Shown: piece by piece, positions 1 through 5,380 of the stretch
Layout of the letters: each line of letters starts with the position of its first letter
How positions within the stretch are numbered: position 1 is the first letter of the stretch
Assembly (NCBI GenBank): GCA_028707015.1
Contig: JAQTVP010000078.1
Span: forward strand, 1-7,286
DNA length: 7,286 nucleotides
Reading direction: 5' to 3'
Origin: Dehalococcoidales bacterium
Lineage (GTDB): Bacteria; Chloroflexota; Dehalococcoidia; Dehalococcoidales; JAQTVP01
Translations under genes and position numbers: made by a program
Notes under the pieces: generated by a model
What the model saw: the letters and a program-made list of their open reading frames with translations, nothing else
Told to the model about the DNA's origin: nothing
Database searches by the model: none

Positions 1-553
1 GATGACTGGTGTCAATAATAACTCCCATTTTTTCCAGAAGGAGTACTGTTTCCAGTCTTAACTCACTGGCAGCATCGGTGGGAGTGAGGTCAAAATAACC
101 ACCTTCATCCAGTGGATATGGCTTGCTTGGATTTTTAAAGTAGAAATATTCCAGTTCCGGGCCAATATTGAAGGTATAACCAAGGTCAGATGCTTTCTTG
201 ATATTTCTCTTCAGCACATATCTGGGGTCACCTTCGAAGGGTTGCCCGTTGGTTTTCTGAATATCACAAAACATTCTCGCTACCGGATATTCTGATTTGC
301 TCCAGGGAAGAATCTGAAAAGTAGTAGGGTCAGGAATAGCCATCATATCACTTTCGTCAATTCTGGCAAATCCTTCAACAGATGAACCATCAAACCCCAT
401 CCCGTCGGTTAAAGCTGTTTCTAATTCCCGCGGAGCAATATCTAAGCTCTTGAGGAAGCCTAAAATATCAGTAAACCATAGACTTATTAACTTTATATCT
501 TTTTCCTTGACTGTTTTGAAGACACGTTCCTTTGCCTTTTCTTGAGTATTCAT
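1..553 (-). CDS. glnA: Glutamine synthetase type I, N-terminal part (cut by window edge)
   Basis: This gene makes glutamine from glutamate, ammonia and ATP in the cytoplasm, the main ammonia-assimilation step. The first 184 codons are visible, running leftward from an ATG at 553 and leaving the window in frame. The N-terminal beta-grasp region spans roughly residues 15-100 and contains the hallmark stretch GFDGSSVEGF (53-62) followed by DESDMMAIPDP (66-76). The segment PFEGDPRYVLKR (105-116) and the metal-ligand strand GPELEYF (131-137, with E133 and E135) are typical of GS-I. The visible part ends at DTSH (181-184), where the family continues with HE. The nearest purine-rich stretch upstream of the ATG is weak, but the start matches the usual GS-I length before the first domain. 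The adenylylation site and the C-terminal catalytic half lie outside the window. The gene is divergent from tRNA-Ala. Confidence 0.95.
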   Translation of the reverse strand, partial: MNTQEKAKERVFKTVKEKDIKLISLWFTDILGFLKSLDIAPRELETALTDGMGFDGSSVEGFARIDESDMMAIPDPTTFQILPWSKSEYPVARMFCDIQKTNGQPFEGDPRYVLKRNIKKASDLGYTFNIGPELEYFYFKNPSKPYPLDEGGYFDLTPTDAASELRLETVLLLEKMGVIIDTSH

Positions 554-618
554 TTTATAATCTTTATAACCTCTTACAGATGATTGTGCTTATGATAATA
601 TATAGCAGATATTGATTA

Positions 619-648
619 ATATTACATTACTTACTATATTTCTGTCTA
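619..648 (-). promoter_or_regulatory. Possible glnA promoter
   Basis: On the minus strand TAGACA (648-643) is followed after 18 bases by TAATAT (624-619), about 65 bases before the glnA ATG. Five of six -35 and four of six -10 positions fit the sigma-70 consensus. The region is very AT-rich, so chance matches are expected and this is only a candidate. Confidence 0.28.
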
Positions 649-680
649 GCTAAGATAATTACTGCTGTAGCTTTCAAAAC

Positions 681-710
681 TTAATTGTGCGCCTTATTTT
701 ATGTTATAAT
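681..710 (+). promoter_or_regulatory. Promoter of the tRNA-Ala/tRNA-Arg pair
   Basis: A perfect -10 box TATAAT lies at 705-710, ending 12 bases before the first base of mature tRNA-Ala, a normal leader distance. The -35 side is poor (TTAATT at 681-686 with an 18-base spacer). The same ATGTTATAAT block precedes tRNA-Trp at 3786-3795, which supports its being a real promoter element. Confidence 0.6.
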
Positions 711-722
711 TGAGATTGGTGT

Positions 723-798
723 GGGGATATAGCTCAGTTGGGAGAGCGCTGCGTTCGCATCGCAGAGGTGGGGGGTTCGAATCCCCCTATCTCCACCA
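723..798 (+). tRNA. tRNA-Ala(CGC)
   Basis: A 76-base cloverleaf with a seven-pair acceptor stem that includes the G3-U70 wobble, the alanine identity element. The D stem is GCTC/GAGC. The anticodon stem CTGCG/CGCAG holds the loop TTCGCAT, anticodon CGC, which reads GCG codons. The T loop is TTCGAAT, the discriminator base is A, and the CCA end is encoded. It is followed after four bases by tRNA-Arg, so the two are probably one transcript. Confidence 0.96.
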
Positions 799-802
799 GT
801 GT

Positions 803-878
803 GCCCCTGTAGCTCAGGTGGATAGAGCAGCGGTTTCCTAAACCGCGTGCCCGGGTTCGAGTCCCGGCAGGGGTACCA
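803..878 (+). tRNA. tRNA-Arg(CCT)
   Basis: A 76-base cloverleaf with acceptor GCCCCTG/CAGGGGT, in which the terminal pair is a G1-U72 wobble. The D stem is GCTC/GAGC. The anticodon stem GCGGT/ACCGC holds the loop TTCCTAA, anticodon CCT, which decodes AGG. The T arm is CCGGG/CCCGG, the discriminator base is A, and CCA is encoded. It is the second gene of the pair that starts with tRNA-Ala. Confidence 0.95.
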
Positions 879-890
879 TTTTTTGAAGCT

Positions 891-926
891 AAAAAGCCCG
901 CTAGGTAATGATAGCTTAGGGGGTTT
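891..926. terminator. Imperfect hairpin, possible bidirectional terminator
   Basis: AAAAGCCC on the left pairs imperfectly with GGGGGTTTT on the right, and CTAGG/CTTAG extends the stem around a loop of about nine bases. It has T-runs on the plus strand (GGGGTTTT) and on the minus strand (GGGCTTTTT). It sits 12 bases after tRNA-Arg and 60 bases past the stop of the minus-strand 167-residue gene, so it could end both converging transcripts. One or two mismatches or bulges lower confidence. Confidence 0.5.
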
Positions 927-986
927 TGGTGATTTTAATAATTTGAGGTAAGAGATATCCCAATTTTAATTTAATGTTAATTATCA

Positions 987-1490
987 CTAGTTTCGTTTTA
1001 GAGTTTTTAAATAATCTACTCCATCATTTGAAACTCGGTACACTTTTAGCCTACCTCTTGGAGGAAGAGGAAAAATATATTTAGAAGTAGCGAGTGATTT
1101 TAGGCTAGTAGATGCATTTGCTATTTTGATACTTTGGTCAAGTAATAATTTATTTACTTGACTGGTTTCGAAGTTATTTGCTTGTGAGCATTTCTGCTGA
1201 TAATATCCAGCAATAAGAGCTTTGTCAGTTTGTTGTAACTGTTTTGGGAATGAGTTAAGAAACTCGCCAAAGTTATCGGGTATTATCAGTTCATTGGTGT
1301 TAGTGGCTTCAGAGTTCTGTGGGGCTTCTTCTTGTTTCTGCAAACTTTCTTGTTTGGTAGGTATAAACGTAGAAATACTCTCAATGAGAGTGGGAAGGTT
1401 TTCTAATTGGTTTTTAACAAAATCTTCAGTCCCTTCAAATTCAATCTCTCCGGTATTTATGTTTATCCTAATTCTCGTGTTTTCTGGCAT
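987..1490 (-). CDS. Unknown 167-residue protein, partner of the broken HEPN gene; winged-helix-like C-terminus
   Basis: I do not recognise a named family. Three parts can be seen. Residues 5-43 form a short strand-and-helix unit beginning IRININTGEIEFEG and continuing with an amphipathic helix. Residues 44-70 are a Q/E/N/T-rich linker. Residues about 78-165 look like a winged helix: helices around TDKALIAGYY (88-97), a helix with VNKLLL (112-117), a recognition-like helix near 125-134, then a basic wing RGRLKVYRVSNDG (145-157). The protein has no signal peptide or membrane segment, so it is probably cytoplasmic. A clear Shine-Dalgarno sequence (AGAGGAG) precedes the ATG. The start is one base after the original stop of the upstream HEPN gene, so the pair was an operon, probably translationally coupled. 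The reading frame is intact. A DNA- or RNA-binding regulator or antitoxin-like partner is an inference only. Confidence 0.72.
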   Translation of the reverse strand: MPENTRIRININTGEIEFEGTEDFVKNQLENLPTLIESISTFIPTKQESLQKQEEAPQNSEATNTNELIIPDNFGEFLNSFPKQLQQTDKALIAGYYQQKCSQANNFETSQVNKLLLDQSIKIANASTSLKSLATSKYIFPLPPRGRLKVYRVSNDGVDYLKTLKRN

Positions 1491-1491
1491 C

Positions 1492-2275
1492 TTAAACTCC
1501 TCTATTCAAATTAAAATAATTGACTATATTTTGCTCTACGTAGTCAATACCACGAGGTGATAAAGTACAACTACCATCTTCTGATTACTCAATTAGCCTA
1601 TCTTTATGTAAGTTCTTGATTATATTTGTTCTATATCGGCTTGGATTGGAATATTCAAGACAATTAACCAATTCATCATCTGCCAGGGAACTTGGATAAA
1701 CAGAGCAAAGTAGTATAAGAGTCTGGTTTCGATAACTTATTGTAGGGTCAAGCACTCGTCTTATATTATTGATTTCCCATACAAGAGGTATCTTTCTTCT
1801 TACTAGACCATTTACAATTTCTTGAGCTTCGTTTAGAGAGACTGTATAGAATATCCTATAAAGTTCAGCAAGTATCCAGTCTACCGCTGCAGTTATAACA
1901 GTTGCGTCAGCTAGATTTGGGTTAACATCTCCTCCTAGATGCCCAACACCTCTTTTATTCCTTATGTTATAAACAGACAACAAGATTCTTGGAATGTGTA
2001 TGCGGAATGAATCGTTTTTACTCTTATCAAAAGTCTCAAAATCCCTCAGAATCTTTACCATGTTTGGTATATGTTCCCCAATAGGCGTATGTGAACCTGA
2101 TAATTCTTCTTGTATTAGCCTAACGCAAGCTTCAACAAATTTACCACCATTAAGTTCAGCAGGCTCAAGTTTATTGAGATAATATTGTTCTTTTATCTCT
2201 TTATATGAATCAATAAGCGCATCACATATGTCTGAGGGATATTTTTTTTAAGTCGTTTCTGATTTTCTCTAGCAT
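1492..2275 (-). pseudogene. HEPN-domain protein with C-terminal winged helix, frameshifted and with a premature stop
   Basis: The reconstructed product is about 260 residues. Starting at ATG 2275 the frame reads MLEKIRNDLKK, then needs loss of one base in the A8 run (T8 at 2242-2249 on the plus strand) to continue as YPSDICDALIDSY. From 2241 the frame stays open to a TAA at 1587-1585. Past that stop the same frame continues for 30 codons (SEDGSC...LSPRGIDYVEQ) to a TAA at 1494-1492. The core contains RNKRGVGH (1962-1939), fitting the RX4-6H motif of HEPN nucleases. It is flanked by helices and followed by a winged helix whose final wing lies beyond the premature stop. HEPN proteins are often RNA-cleaving toxins or abortive-infection effectors; the resemblance to Abi C-terminal proteins is from memory. 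A shorter product from ATG 2061 (158 residues) is possible, but that ATG has no Shine-Dalgarno sequence and would omit the first HEPN helix. Confidence 0.7.
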
Positions 2276-2306
2276 ACCCAACTACAAAGTTTCTATTGAC
2301 TGTAAT

Positions 2307-2335
2307 ACTTTACTAATATGATAATTATATGTCAA
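2307..2335 (-). promoter_or_regulatory. Promoter of the HEPN/winged-helix operon
   Basis: On the minus strand a perfect TTGACA (2335-2330) is followed after exactly 17 bases by TAAAGT (2312-2307). Transcription would begin near 2300, about 25 bases before ATG 2275. This supports 2275 as the original start codon, so the frameshift after codon 11 lies inside the coding sequence. Confidence 0.6.
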
Positions 2336-2531
2336 GTAGAACTATTCATCAGTACATCTTCTGGCTTGTTTATTAGGAATTACCTCTTTGACATTAGTAA
2401 ACTAAGGATTGAACTATTTGGTTATGATAGAAAACATATGATACAATAAAACTTCTTTAGATTTTCAATTACTTGACCCTACTTGAGTTCTTAAAACAGT
2501 GGAAAGAAAGTGGGATGGTACCTACTAATAT

Positions 2532-2560
2532 TTGAGATAAATATGTACGGCTGATATAAT
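2532..2560 (+). promoter_or_regulatory. Promoter of the zinc-type dehydrogenase gene
   Basis: TTGAGA (2532-2537) and a perfect TATAAT (2555-2560) are separated by exactly 17 bases. Transcription would start near 2567, leaving a leader of about 125 bases before the ATG at 2692. I found no clear riboswitch or operator in that leader. Confidence 0.6.
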
Positions 2561-2691
2561 TACTTGATTTGCACACTATGTTATTACTGAATTAGCCTGA
2601 AAGGGAAGCAAGCAAATAGAGTAATAATACCAATAAAGGGTTACTGCTGAAATCAGGTACTGGTTACACAAATTTAATAGGAGGAACAAAG

Positions 2692-3702
2692 ATGAAAGCA
2701 GCTGTTTGGCGTGGGCCACGTGATATCAGGGTTGAAGATGTTAATGACCCCAAACTAGAGGCGGATGGCATTTTAATAAAGGTTAAGGTCGCTGGGATAT
2801 GTGGTTCCGATATACACCGTTGGAAAATTGGAGGGGTTAAAGAAGCACGAATGGAAGTGGGGCAGGTATTGGGGCACGAGTTCAGTGGAGAAGTAATTGA
2901 TGTTGGCGCTAACGTGACAAATATAAAGAAAGGCCAGCGTGTTACCGCAACCGGTGTCGGACTTCGATTGAACCTCCCTGGTGGCTTTGCAGAATATGTT
3001 AGCATTCCAAAAGCAATACTAAACAGAAACGTCTATCTGCTTCCCGATGAAGTATCTTACGAAGAAGGTGCTATGGTAGAGCCGCTGGTCGTTGGGATAA
3101 ATGTGGCAAAGAAGGCAAAACCTGTAGCTGAAGATACTGTGGCTATTTTAGGTTTGGGTATAATCGGCCAGACCGCAATGCAGGTATACAAAGCGCTTGG
3201 AGTATCTAAAATAATTGTCAGTGAGATTGGTAAGAAACGGTTGGATTTAGCTAAAGAGATTGGTGTTGCCGATGTAATTATCAATGCCTTAGAAGATGAC
3301 CCAATCGAGCGGGTGAAAGAAGCTACAGCAGGATTAGGAGCAGATATCGTGGCAGAATGTGCCGGAGCCCCAGTGACTTTCCTCCAGGCGGTTGAAATGG
3401 TACGTGGCAGACAGATCGATATGGAAAGAATGAAGCTAATTCCAGGCGGTAAAATAGTGCTGGCAGCAATATATGAAACTCCGATTGAATGGTTCCCTAA
3501 TCGGGTGGTATTCAATAATATAGATATGTTGGGTTTGATGGGAGGAGAAGGCACATTCCCTGATGCTATTGACCTTGTGAAAGCAGGAAAGGTTAACCTT
3601 AAACCGCTGATTAGCCATGAGTTCTCTCTTGATGATGCAAGGGAAGCCTTTGAGACTCATTTAAAGACTAACGAATCGGTAAAAATCTTAATAAAACCAT
3701 AA
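2692..3702 (+). CDS. Zinc-dependent medium-chain alcohol/polyol dehydrogenase without structural-zinc lobe
   Basis: A 336-residue cytoplasmic medium-chain dehydrogenase that should interconvert an alcohol or polyol and its ketone or aldehyde using NAD(H). The exact substrate cannot be read from sequence; sorbitol, threonine and butanediol dehydrogenases are the nearest types by pattern. Catalytic zinc ligands are visible as C37 in GICGSDIH, H62-E63 in GHEFSGEV and E130 in MVEPL. The Rossmann domain starts near residue 148 with the nucleotide motif GLGIIG (154-159). The acidic E178 at the end of the second strand favours NAD over NADP. The usual four-cysteine structural-zinc loop between residues about 85 and 97 is absent: the chain goes from GQRVTATGVG almost directly to GGFAEYV, so the protein is slightly short. 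A strong AGGAGG (2679-2684) fixes the ATG. It appears monocistronic and is divergent from the HEPN module. Confidence 0.9.
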   Translation: MKAAVWRGPRDIRVEDVNDPKLEADGILIKVKVAGICGSDIHRWKIGGVKEARMEVGQVLGHEFSGEVIDVGANVTNIKKGQRVTATGVGLRLNLPGGFAEYVSIPKAILNRNVYLLPDEVSYEEGAMVEPLVVGINVAKKAKPVAEDTVAILGLGIIGQTAMQVYKALGVSKIIVSEIGKKRLDLAKEIGVADVIINALEDDPIERVKEATAGLGADIVAECAGAPVTFLQAVEMVRGRQIDMERMKLIPGGKIVLAAIYETPIEWFPNRVVFNNIDMLGLMGGEGTFPDAIDLVKAGKVNLKPLISHEFSLDDAREAFETHLKTNESVKILIKP

Positions 3703-3766
3703 GTAAGAGTGATAATTGGGATTTTAACTGGTATTGGATGTGAGTACAATTTAAGATATTCGGTAG

Positions 3767-3795
3767 TTAAAATTTACCGTGAACTATGTTATAAT
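3767..3795 (+). promoter_or_regulatory. Promoter of the tRNA-Trp-Leu-Gly-Cys cluster
   Basis: TTAAAA (3767-3772), a 17-base spacer and a perfect TATAAT (3790-3795) lie 14 bases before mature tRNA-Trp. The ATGTTATAAT block is identical to the one in front of tRNA-Ala. Confidence 0.65.
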
Positions 3796-3809
3796 CACAT
3801 TAATAAAAT

Positions 3810-3886
3810 AGGAGCGTAGCTCAGTTTGGGAGAGCAGCGGTCTCCAAAACCGCCGGTCGGGGGTTCGAGTCCCTCCGCTCCTGCCA
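3810..3886 (+). tRNA. tRNA-Trp(CCA)
   Basis: A 77-base cloverleaf with a perfect acceptor stem AGGAGCG/CGCTCCT. The anticodon stem GCGGT/ACCGC holds the loop CTCCAAA, anticodon CCA. The discriminator is G, as expected for bacterial tRNA-Trp, and CCA is encoded. It is the first of four closely spaced tRNAs that probably share one transcript. Confidence 0.95.
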
Positions 3887-3894
3887 GGTTTAAG

Positions 3895-3981
3895 GCCGAG
3901 GTGGCGGAATTGGTAGACGCGCTAGCTTGAGGGGCTAGTGAGCGTAAGCTCGTGGGAGTTCAAGTCTCCCCCCCGGCACCA
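3895..3981 (+). tRNA. tRNA-Leu(GAG)
   Basis: An 87-base class II tRNA with a long variable arm (GAGCG/CGCTC type hairpin around GTAA). The anticodon stem CTAGC/GCTAG holds the loop TTGAGGG, anticodon GAG, reading CTC and CTT. The T arm is GGGAG/CTCCC with loop TTCAAGT, the discriminator is A, and CCA is encoded. The acceptor stem GCCGAGG/CCCCGGC has an A5-C68 mismatch. It is eight bases after tRNA-Trp. Confidence 0.93.
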
Positions 3982-3990
3982 ATTGAATAG

Positions 3991-4065
3991 GCGGAAGTAA
4001 TTCAGTGGTAGAATGCCTCCTTGCCAAGGAGGATGTCGCGAGTTCGAATCTCGTCTTCCGCTCCA
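3991..4065 (+). tRNA. tRNA-Gly(GCC)
   Basis: A 75-base cloverleaf with a perfect acceptor stem GCGGAAG/CTTCCGC. The D stem is ATTC/GAAT. The anticodon stem CCTCC/GGAGG holds the loop TTGCCAA, anticodon GCC, reading GGC and GGT. The T loop is TTCGAAT, the discriminator is T, and CCA is encoded. It is the third gene of the cluster. Confidence 0.95.
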
Positions 4066-4067
4066 GT

Positions 4068-4143
4068 GGCGACGTAGCCAAGTGGTTAAGGCGGCGGTCT
4101 GCAAAACCGCTATTCACCGGTTCAAATCCGGTCGTCGCCTCCA
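4068..4143 (+). tRNA. tRNA-Cys(GCA)
   Basis: A 76-base cloverleaf with a perfect acceptor stem GGCGACG/CGTCGCC. The anticodon stem GCGGT/ACCGC holds the loop CTGCAAA, anticodon GCA. The discriminator U73 is the cysteine identity element, and CCA is encoded. It is the last gene of the cluster, two bases after tRNA-Gly. No clear terminator hairpin follows. Confidence 0.95.
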
Positions 4144-4275
4144 ATTATTTTCTAGGGTTAGTCTTATTACTGCTATGGTATTTATTTAAAATGCAGTAGG
4201 CTTAATTTCCTAAATATTCTCGGAAATCTTTATTCTGGATTAATACATAAATTGCTTTATATTGTATTTTACTAG

Positions 4276-4304
4276 TTGAAGATATTAGTTAAAGCCTGTA
4301 AAAT
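4276..4304 (+). promoter_or_regulatory. Promoter of the tRNA-Leu(TAA)-plsY unit
   Basis: TTGAAG (4276-4281), a 17-base spacer and TAAAAT (4299-4304) predict a start near 4311, about 14 bases before mature tRNA-Leu. No separate promoter fits between the tRNA and plsY, which are 14 bases apart. Confidence 0.55.
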
Positions 4305-4324
4305 ATCAACAGTTCCAATTCTAG

Positions 4325-4409
<85 letters not shown>

Positions 4410-4423
4410 GTTGGAGAACAAGT

Positions 4424-5023
4424 ATGCTATGGATAATAGTATTACTGGGGTATCTCTTAGGTTCTACTCCTACTGCCTATATTGCCGGGCGTTTGCTTAC
4501 TGGTAAAGACATTCGCCAGATTGGTGATGGTAATATGGGTGCCGGTAATACCTTTCGTGAACTAGGTGCCAAAGTTGGAGTAATGGTGGGTGTTGTTGAT
4601 GCCAGTAAAGGTATTATAGCTATTCTTATTGCCCAAGCGGCAAATATTCCTCAGGTGGCCATTTTATTTACCGGAGCTGCAGCCGTTGCGGGTCATAACT
4701 GGCCGGTTTTTATTGGGTTCAGGGGTGGGCGTGGTGAAAGTACAACCATTGGTGTCTTGCTGGCTATGATAACCCAACCAATGTTAATTTTAGTTGGTCC
4801 TGCCATATTGACCCTGTTTATTAAAAAAAATGTAACTTTAGCCAGTGCTGTTCTTTTTATTCCTCTGTCACTGATATGCTGGTGGCTGGGATTATCAGCT
4901 TTGCTTATCAGTTATAGTGTGGCTTTACCTTGCCTGGTTGGTTTTACTCACTTTATCCGAACAAGTCGATTAAGGAAACTCTCAGGAGTAAGCCGTGCTA
5001 AATTATTCCTCTTCTTTTCATAA
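4424..5023 (+). CDS. plsY: PlsY-like glycerol-3-phosphate acyltransferase (divergent)
   Basis: A 199-residue multi-pass membrane protein. PlsY enzymes transfer acyl groups from acyl-phosphate to glycerol-3-phosphate, the first committed step of phospholipid synthesis. Motif 1 is seen as GSTPTAYIAGRL (13-24) plus IRQIGDGNMGAGN (30-42) and R45. D59 and K62 fit the conserved DxxKG. Motif 2 is GHNWPVFIGFRGGRG (90-104). Hydrophobic segments cover about 2-22, 52-72, 76-95, 108-131 and 137-170. Motif 3, usually an HRxNIxRLxxGxE-like stretch, is degenerate here (HFIRTSRLRKLSG), so activity or substrate range may differ. The open frame extends back into tRNA-Leu, but the start is set at 4424 by GGAG (4413-4416) seven bases upstream and because earlier codons lie in the tRNA. 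It is probably cotranscribed with tRNA-Leu(TAA). Confidence 0.85.
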   Translation: MLWIIVLLGYLLGSTPTAYIAGRLLTGKDIRQIGDGNMGAGNTFRELGAKVGVMVGVVDASKGIIAILIAQAANIPQVAILFTGAAAVAGHNWPVFIGFRGGRGESTTIGVLLAMITQPMLILVGPAILTLFIKKNVTLASAVLFIPLSLICWWLGLSALLISYSVALPCLVGFTHFIRTSRLRKLSGVSRAKLFLFFS

Positions 5024-5078
5024 TTCGTTTAATGTTACCCTGGAAATATATTGCGAATAAATATATTTAGAAAATCTT

Positions 5079-5107
5079 TTGACTTGGTTTACCTCTTGCG
5101 TTAGAAT
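5079..5107 (+). promoter_or_regulatory. Near-consensus promoter of the small ferritin-like gene
   Basis: TTGACT (5079-5084), exactly 17 bases, then TAGAAT (5102-5107). Transcription would begin near 5114. The promoter covers the most upstream in-frame ATG (5079) and therefore rules that codon out as the start. Confidence 0.72.
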
Positions 5108-5135
5108 ACTGGGCATTAACAGAAGGGGGTATATT

Positions 5136-5366
5136 ATGGTTAGAAATTCTGAGAGTGATATTCAGTTAGTACGAGAAGACTTAATGGGGGAATTGAAAGC
5201 CATTATTGATTATCAGCGGCATATAGAAGTGATAACGAATGGTGAGATCAGGCATGTTCTCGAGCATATAAGAGATGATGAGAAGGAGCATGTTGCCGAA
5301 CTTATTAAACTGATTAGACAGCTGGATGAAATGCAGGACACAAAGTTTAAAAAGGAAGAGCTATAA
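5136..5366 (+). CDS. Small ferritin-like (half-ferritin) protein, 76 residues
   Basis: This is a two-helix protein resembling the single-hairpin members of the ferritin-like superfamily, which bind two irons only after dimerising. Helix 1 spans about residues 8-33 with E19, Y26 and H29. Helix 2 spans about 37-66 with the EKEH motif (E49, H52). The spacing E19, Y26, E49, H52 matches, from memory, the E32, Y39, E62, H65 pattern of the encapsulated ferritin of Rhodospirillum rubrum. That supports a ferroxidase or iron-storage role, as an inference. It lacks the C-terminal encapsulin-targeting tail I would expect (it ends FKKEEL), and no encapsulin gene is in the window. The start at 5136 rather than 5079 is fixed by AGAAGGGGG (5121-5129) and by the promoter covering the earlier ATG. 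Short rubrerythrin-like or demethoxyubiquinone-hydroxylase-like proteins are alternative assignments. It is monocistronic and convergent with the transketolase operon. Confidence 0.75.
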   Translation: MVRNSESDIQLVREDLMGELKAIIDYQRHIEVITNGEIRHVLEHIRDDEKEHVAELIKLIRQLDEMQDTKFKKEEL

Positions 5367-5380
5367 GAAATATATCTAGT

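Larger units (their letters stand above)
2276..2691. other. Intergenic interval between divergent genes
   Basis: This 416-base AT-rich stretch separates the minus-strand HEPN operon from the plus-strand dehydrogenase. It holds a promoter for each (2307-2335 minus, 2532-2560 plus) and the dehydrogenase ribosome binding site. Between them, roughly 2336-2531, I see no open frame with a ribosome binding site, no convincing hairpin and no repeat. Confidence 0.6.

Noticed and set aside
1222..1560. Plus-strand frame of 112 residues with several cysteines
   Set aside because: It lies antisense to the 167-residue gene, has no ribosome binding site, and its composition reflects the opposite strand.
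1994..2182. Plus-strand 62-residue frame opposite the HEPN gene
   Set aside because: The minus-strand frame carries coherent protein homology across the same bases; this one shows none and lacks a ribosome binding site.
2505..2535. GTGGGATGGTACC resembling the T-box antiterminator sequence
   Set aside because: The key GGGTGG core is not intact, no terminator hairpin follows, and it lies upstream of the predicted promoter rather than in the leader.
2664..3660. Three minus-strand frames opposite the dehydrogenase
   Set aside because: They are shadows of a clear dehydrogenase with all catalytic residues in the plus frame.
3836..4112. Near-identical 17-base stretches in tRNA-Trp and tRNA-Cys (GCGGTCT, CAAAACCGC) as possible attachment-site repeats
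   Set aside because: They are homologous anticodon arms; no integrase gene or element boundary is present between or near them.
3922..4144. Two minus-strand open frames opposite the tRNA cluster (for example products with RRDSNSRH and GGRLELPRAY)
   Set aside because: They are antisense translations of tRNA genes, a well-known source of spurious proteins, and have no ribosome binding sites.
5079..5135. Longer 95-residue start for the ferritin-like protein
   Set aside because: The upstream ATG coincides with the -35 box of a strong promoter, so it would not be transcribed; the ATG at 5136 has its own ribosome binding site.
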